Source: UBA10001 sp964349095
Lineage (GTDB): Bacteria > Patescibacteriota > Patescibacteriia > Veblenbacterales > UBA10138
NCBI GenBank assembly: GCA_964349095.1
Contig: CAYGFD010000009.1
Coordinates: 1 to 21,900, forward strand
Direction of reading: 5' to 3'
Length of the DNA stretch: 21,900 bases
A program made the translations under genes and the position numbers. Positions 21,598 through 21,900 of the stretch are shown here, one piece after another. The notes below the pieces were generated by a model. It made no database searches. It worked only from the letters and a program-made list of their open reading frames with translations, and was not told the origin of the DNA. Position 1 is the stretch's first letter; every line of letters starts with the position of its first letter.

Positions 21598-21900
21598 ATA
21601 ATTTTGCGCACTTTATATCGGTAATAACTCCAGCACTATACTTAACACCTATTGCGAATTGCCCATCAGGACAAAGCTTCTCCGTTCCACTAGCATTAAA
21701 TGTCCATTTAGGACTTTCATATACATTATTAGTCGCTGAAATATCTCCGGATACGGTTAAGCTTCCAGACGGTAAACCACTTCCTTTATAAAAAATTCTA
21801 TTGTAATAATGAGCGGCATATAAATTTCCAGAACTTCCAGATACGGCATAACTTAAACATGTTCCACTACAAATGGACGCGGCTTCATCATCAGGTCTAC
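21596..21900 (-). CDS. 3' end of an unrecognised, probably exported protein
   Basis: The minus strand is open from the window edge to a TAA at 21596-21598, giving 100 residues with no start codon in view. The sequence is rich in Ser, Gly, Ala, Thr and Tyr (SYAVSGSSGNLYAAHYYNR), has CSGTC near its start and closes with LCPDGQFAIGVKYSAGVITDIKCAKL, where the last two cysteines may pair. The composition is that of a surface protein and the codons are AT-rich like the pilus genes. The family is unknown. It converges on the 559-residue gene, and its stop codon touches the terminator T run. Confidence 0.7.
   Translation of the reverse strand, partial: RPDDEAASICSGTCLSYAVSGSSGNLYAAHYYNRIFYKGSGLPSGSLTVSGDISATNNVYESPKWTFNASGTEKLCPDGQFAIGVKYSAGVITDIKCAKL

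Noticed and set aside
21570..21791. 73-residue plus-strand frame at the right edge
   Set aside because: It starts inside the terminator hairpin and is antisense to the longer minus-strand coding end, which has better composition.

Overview
The window reads as a chromosomal piece of an AT-rich Candidate Phyla Radiation (Patescibacteria, probably Parcubacteria-like) genome, most likely a metagenome assembly. Pointers are a compact type IV pilus cluster with CPR-style divergent minor subunits, a surface protein with repeated GWxxS-x-N-x-GW motifs, very tight gene packing, and a scaffold gap of exactly 100 N whose two edges carry the same 55 bases. The taxon is an inference from gene style; no rRNA is present.

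Layout. From 18818 down to 40 every gene is on the minus strand. In order of transcription: a large cysteine-rich surface protein with its own promoter; pilM-pilN-pilO, a small PilP-position protein, a pilin-like small protein, pilB, a degenerate pilT-like ATPase and pilC; the major pilin as an island with its own promoter and terminator; pilD; four minor pilin or PilX-like genes (one crossing the gap); then ligA, gatC, gatA, a DedA-family membrane protein and a membrane-anchored DsbA-like thioredoxin. Spacings are mostly between an 8-base overlap and 28 bases, so read-through and translational coupling are likely.

From 18819 rightwards the window is accessory in character. A plus-strand gene for a winged-helix plus Cas2/PaaX-C-like protein is framed by two identical 45-bp direct repeats, each built on a perfect 36-bp palindrome; the left copy overlaps its promoter. 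Next comes a 559-residue secreted protein with an ASH-like domain and a C-terminal type IX secretion sorting domain. That domain is typical of Bacteroidota, Ignavibacteria and relatives and is unexpected here. The gene has a strong promoter, a 130-nt structured leader and a clear terminator. The window ends in the 3' part of an unrecognised minus-strand gene.

How the parts fit. PilB powers pilus extension through PilC. PilM, PilN and PilO form the inner alignment complex. PilD processes the pilins. The PilT-like protein has lost most catalytic motifs and may be regulatory. The DsbA-like protein may oxidise the many cysteines of the exported proteins. Four promoters share an extended -10 of the form TGTGN-TAWAAT, and two or three of them would give leaderless or nearly leaderless messages.

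The strongest candidate for something new is the palindrome-framed Cas2-like gene at 18921-19571, followed by the degenerate PilT paralogue, the double NLLP motif in PilN and the structured leader of the sorting-domain gene.
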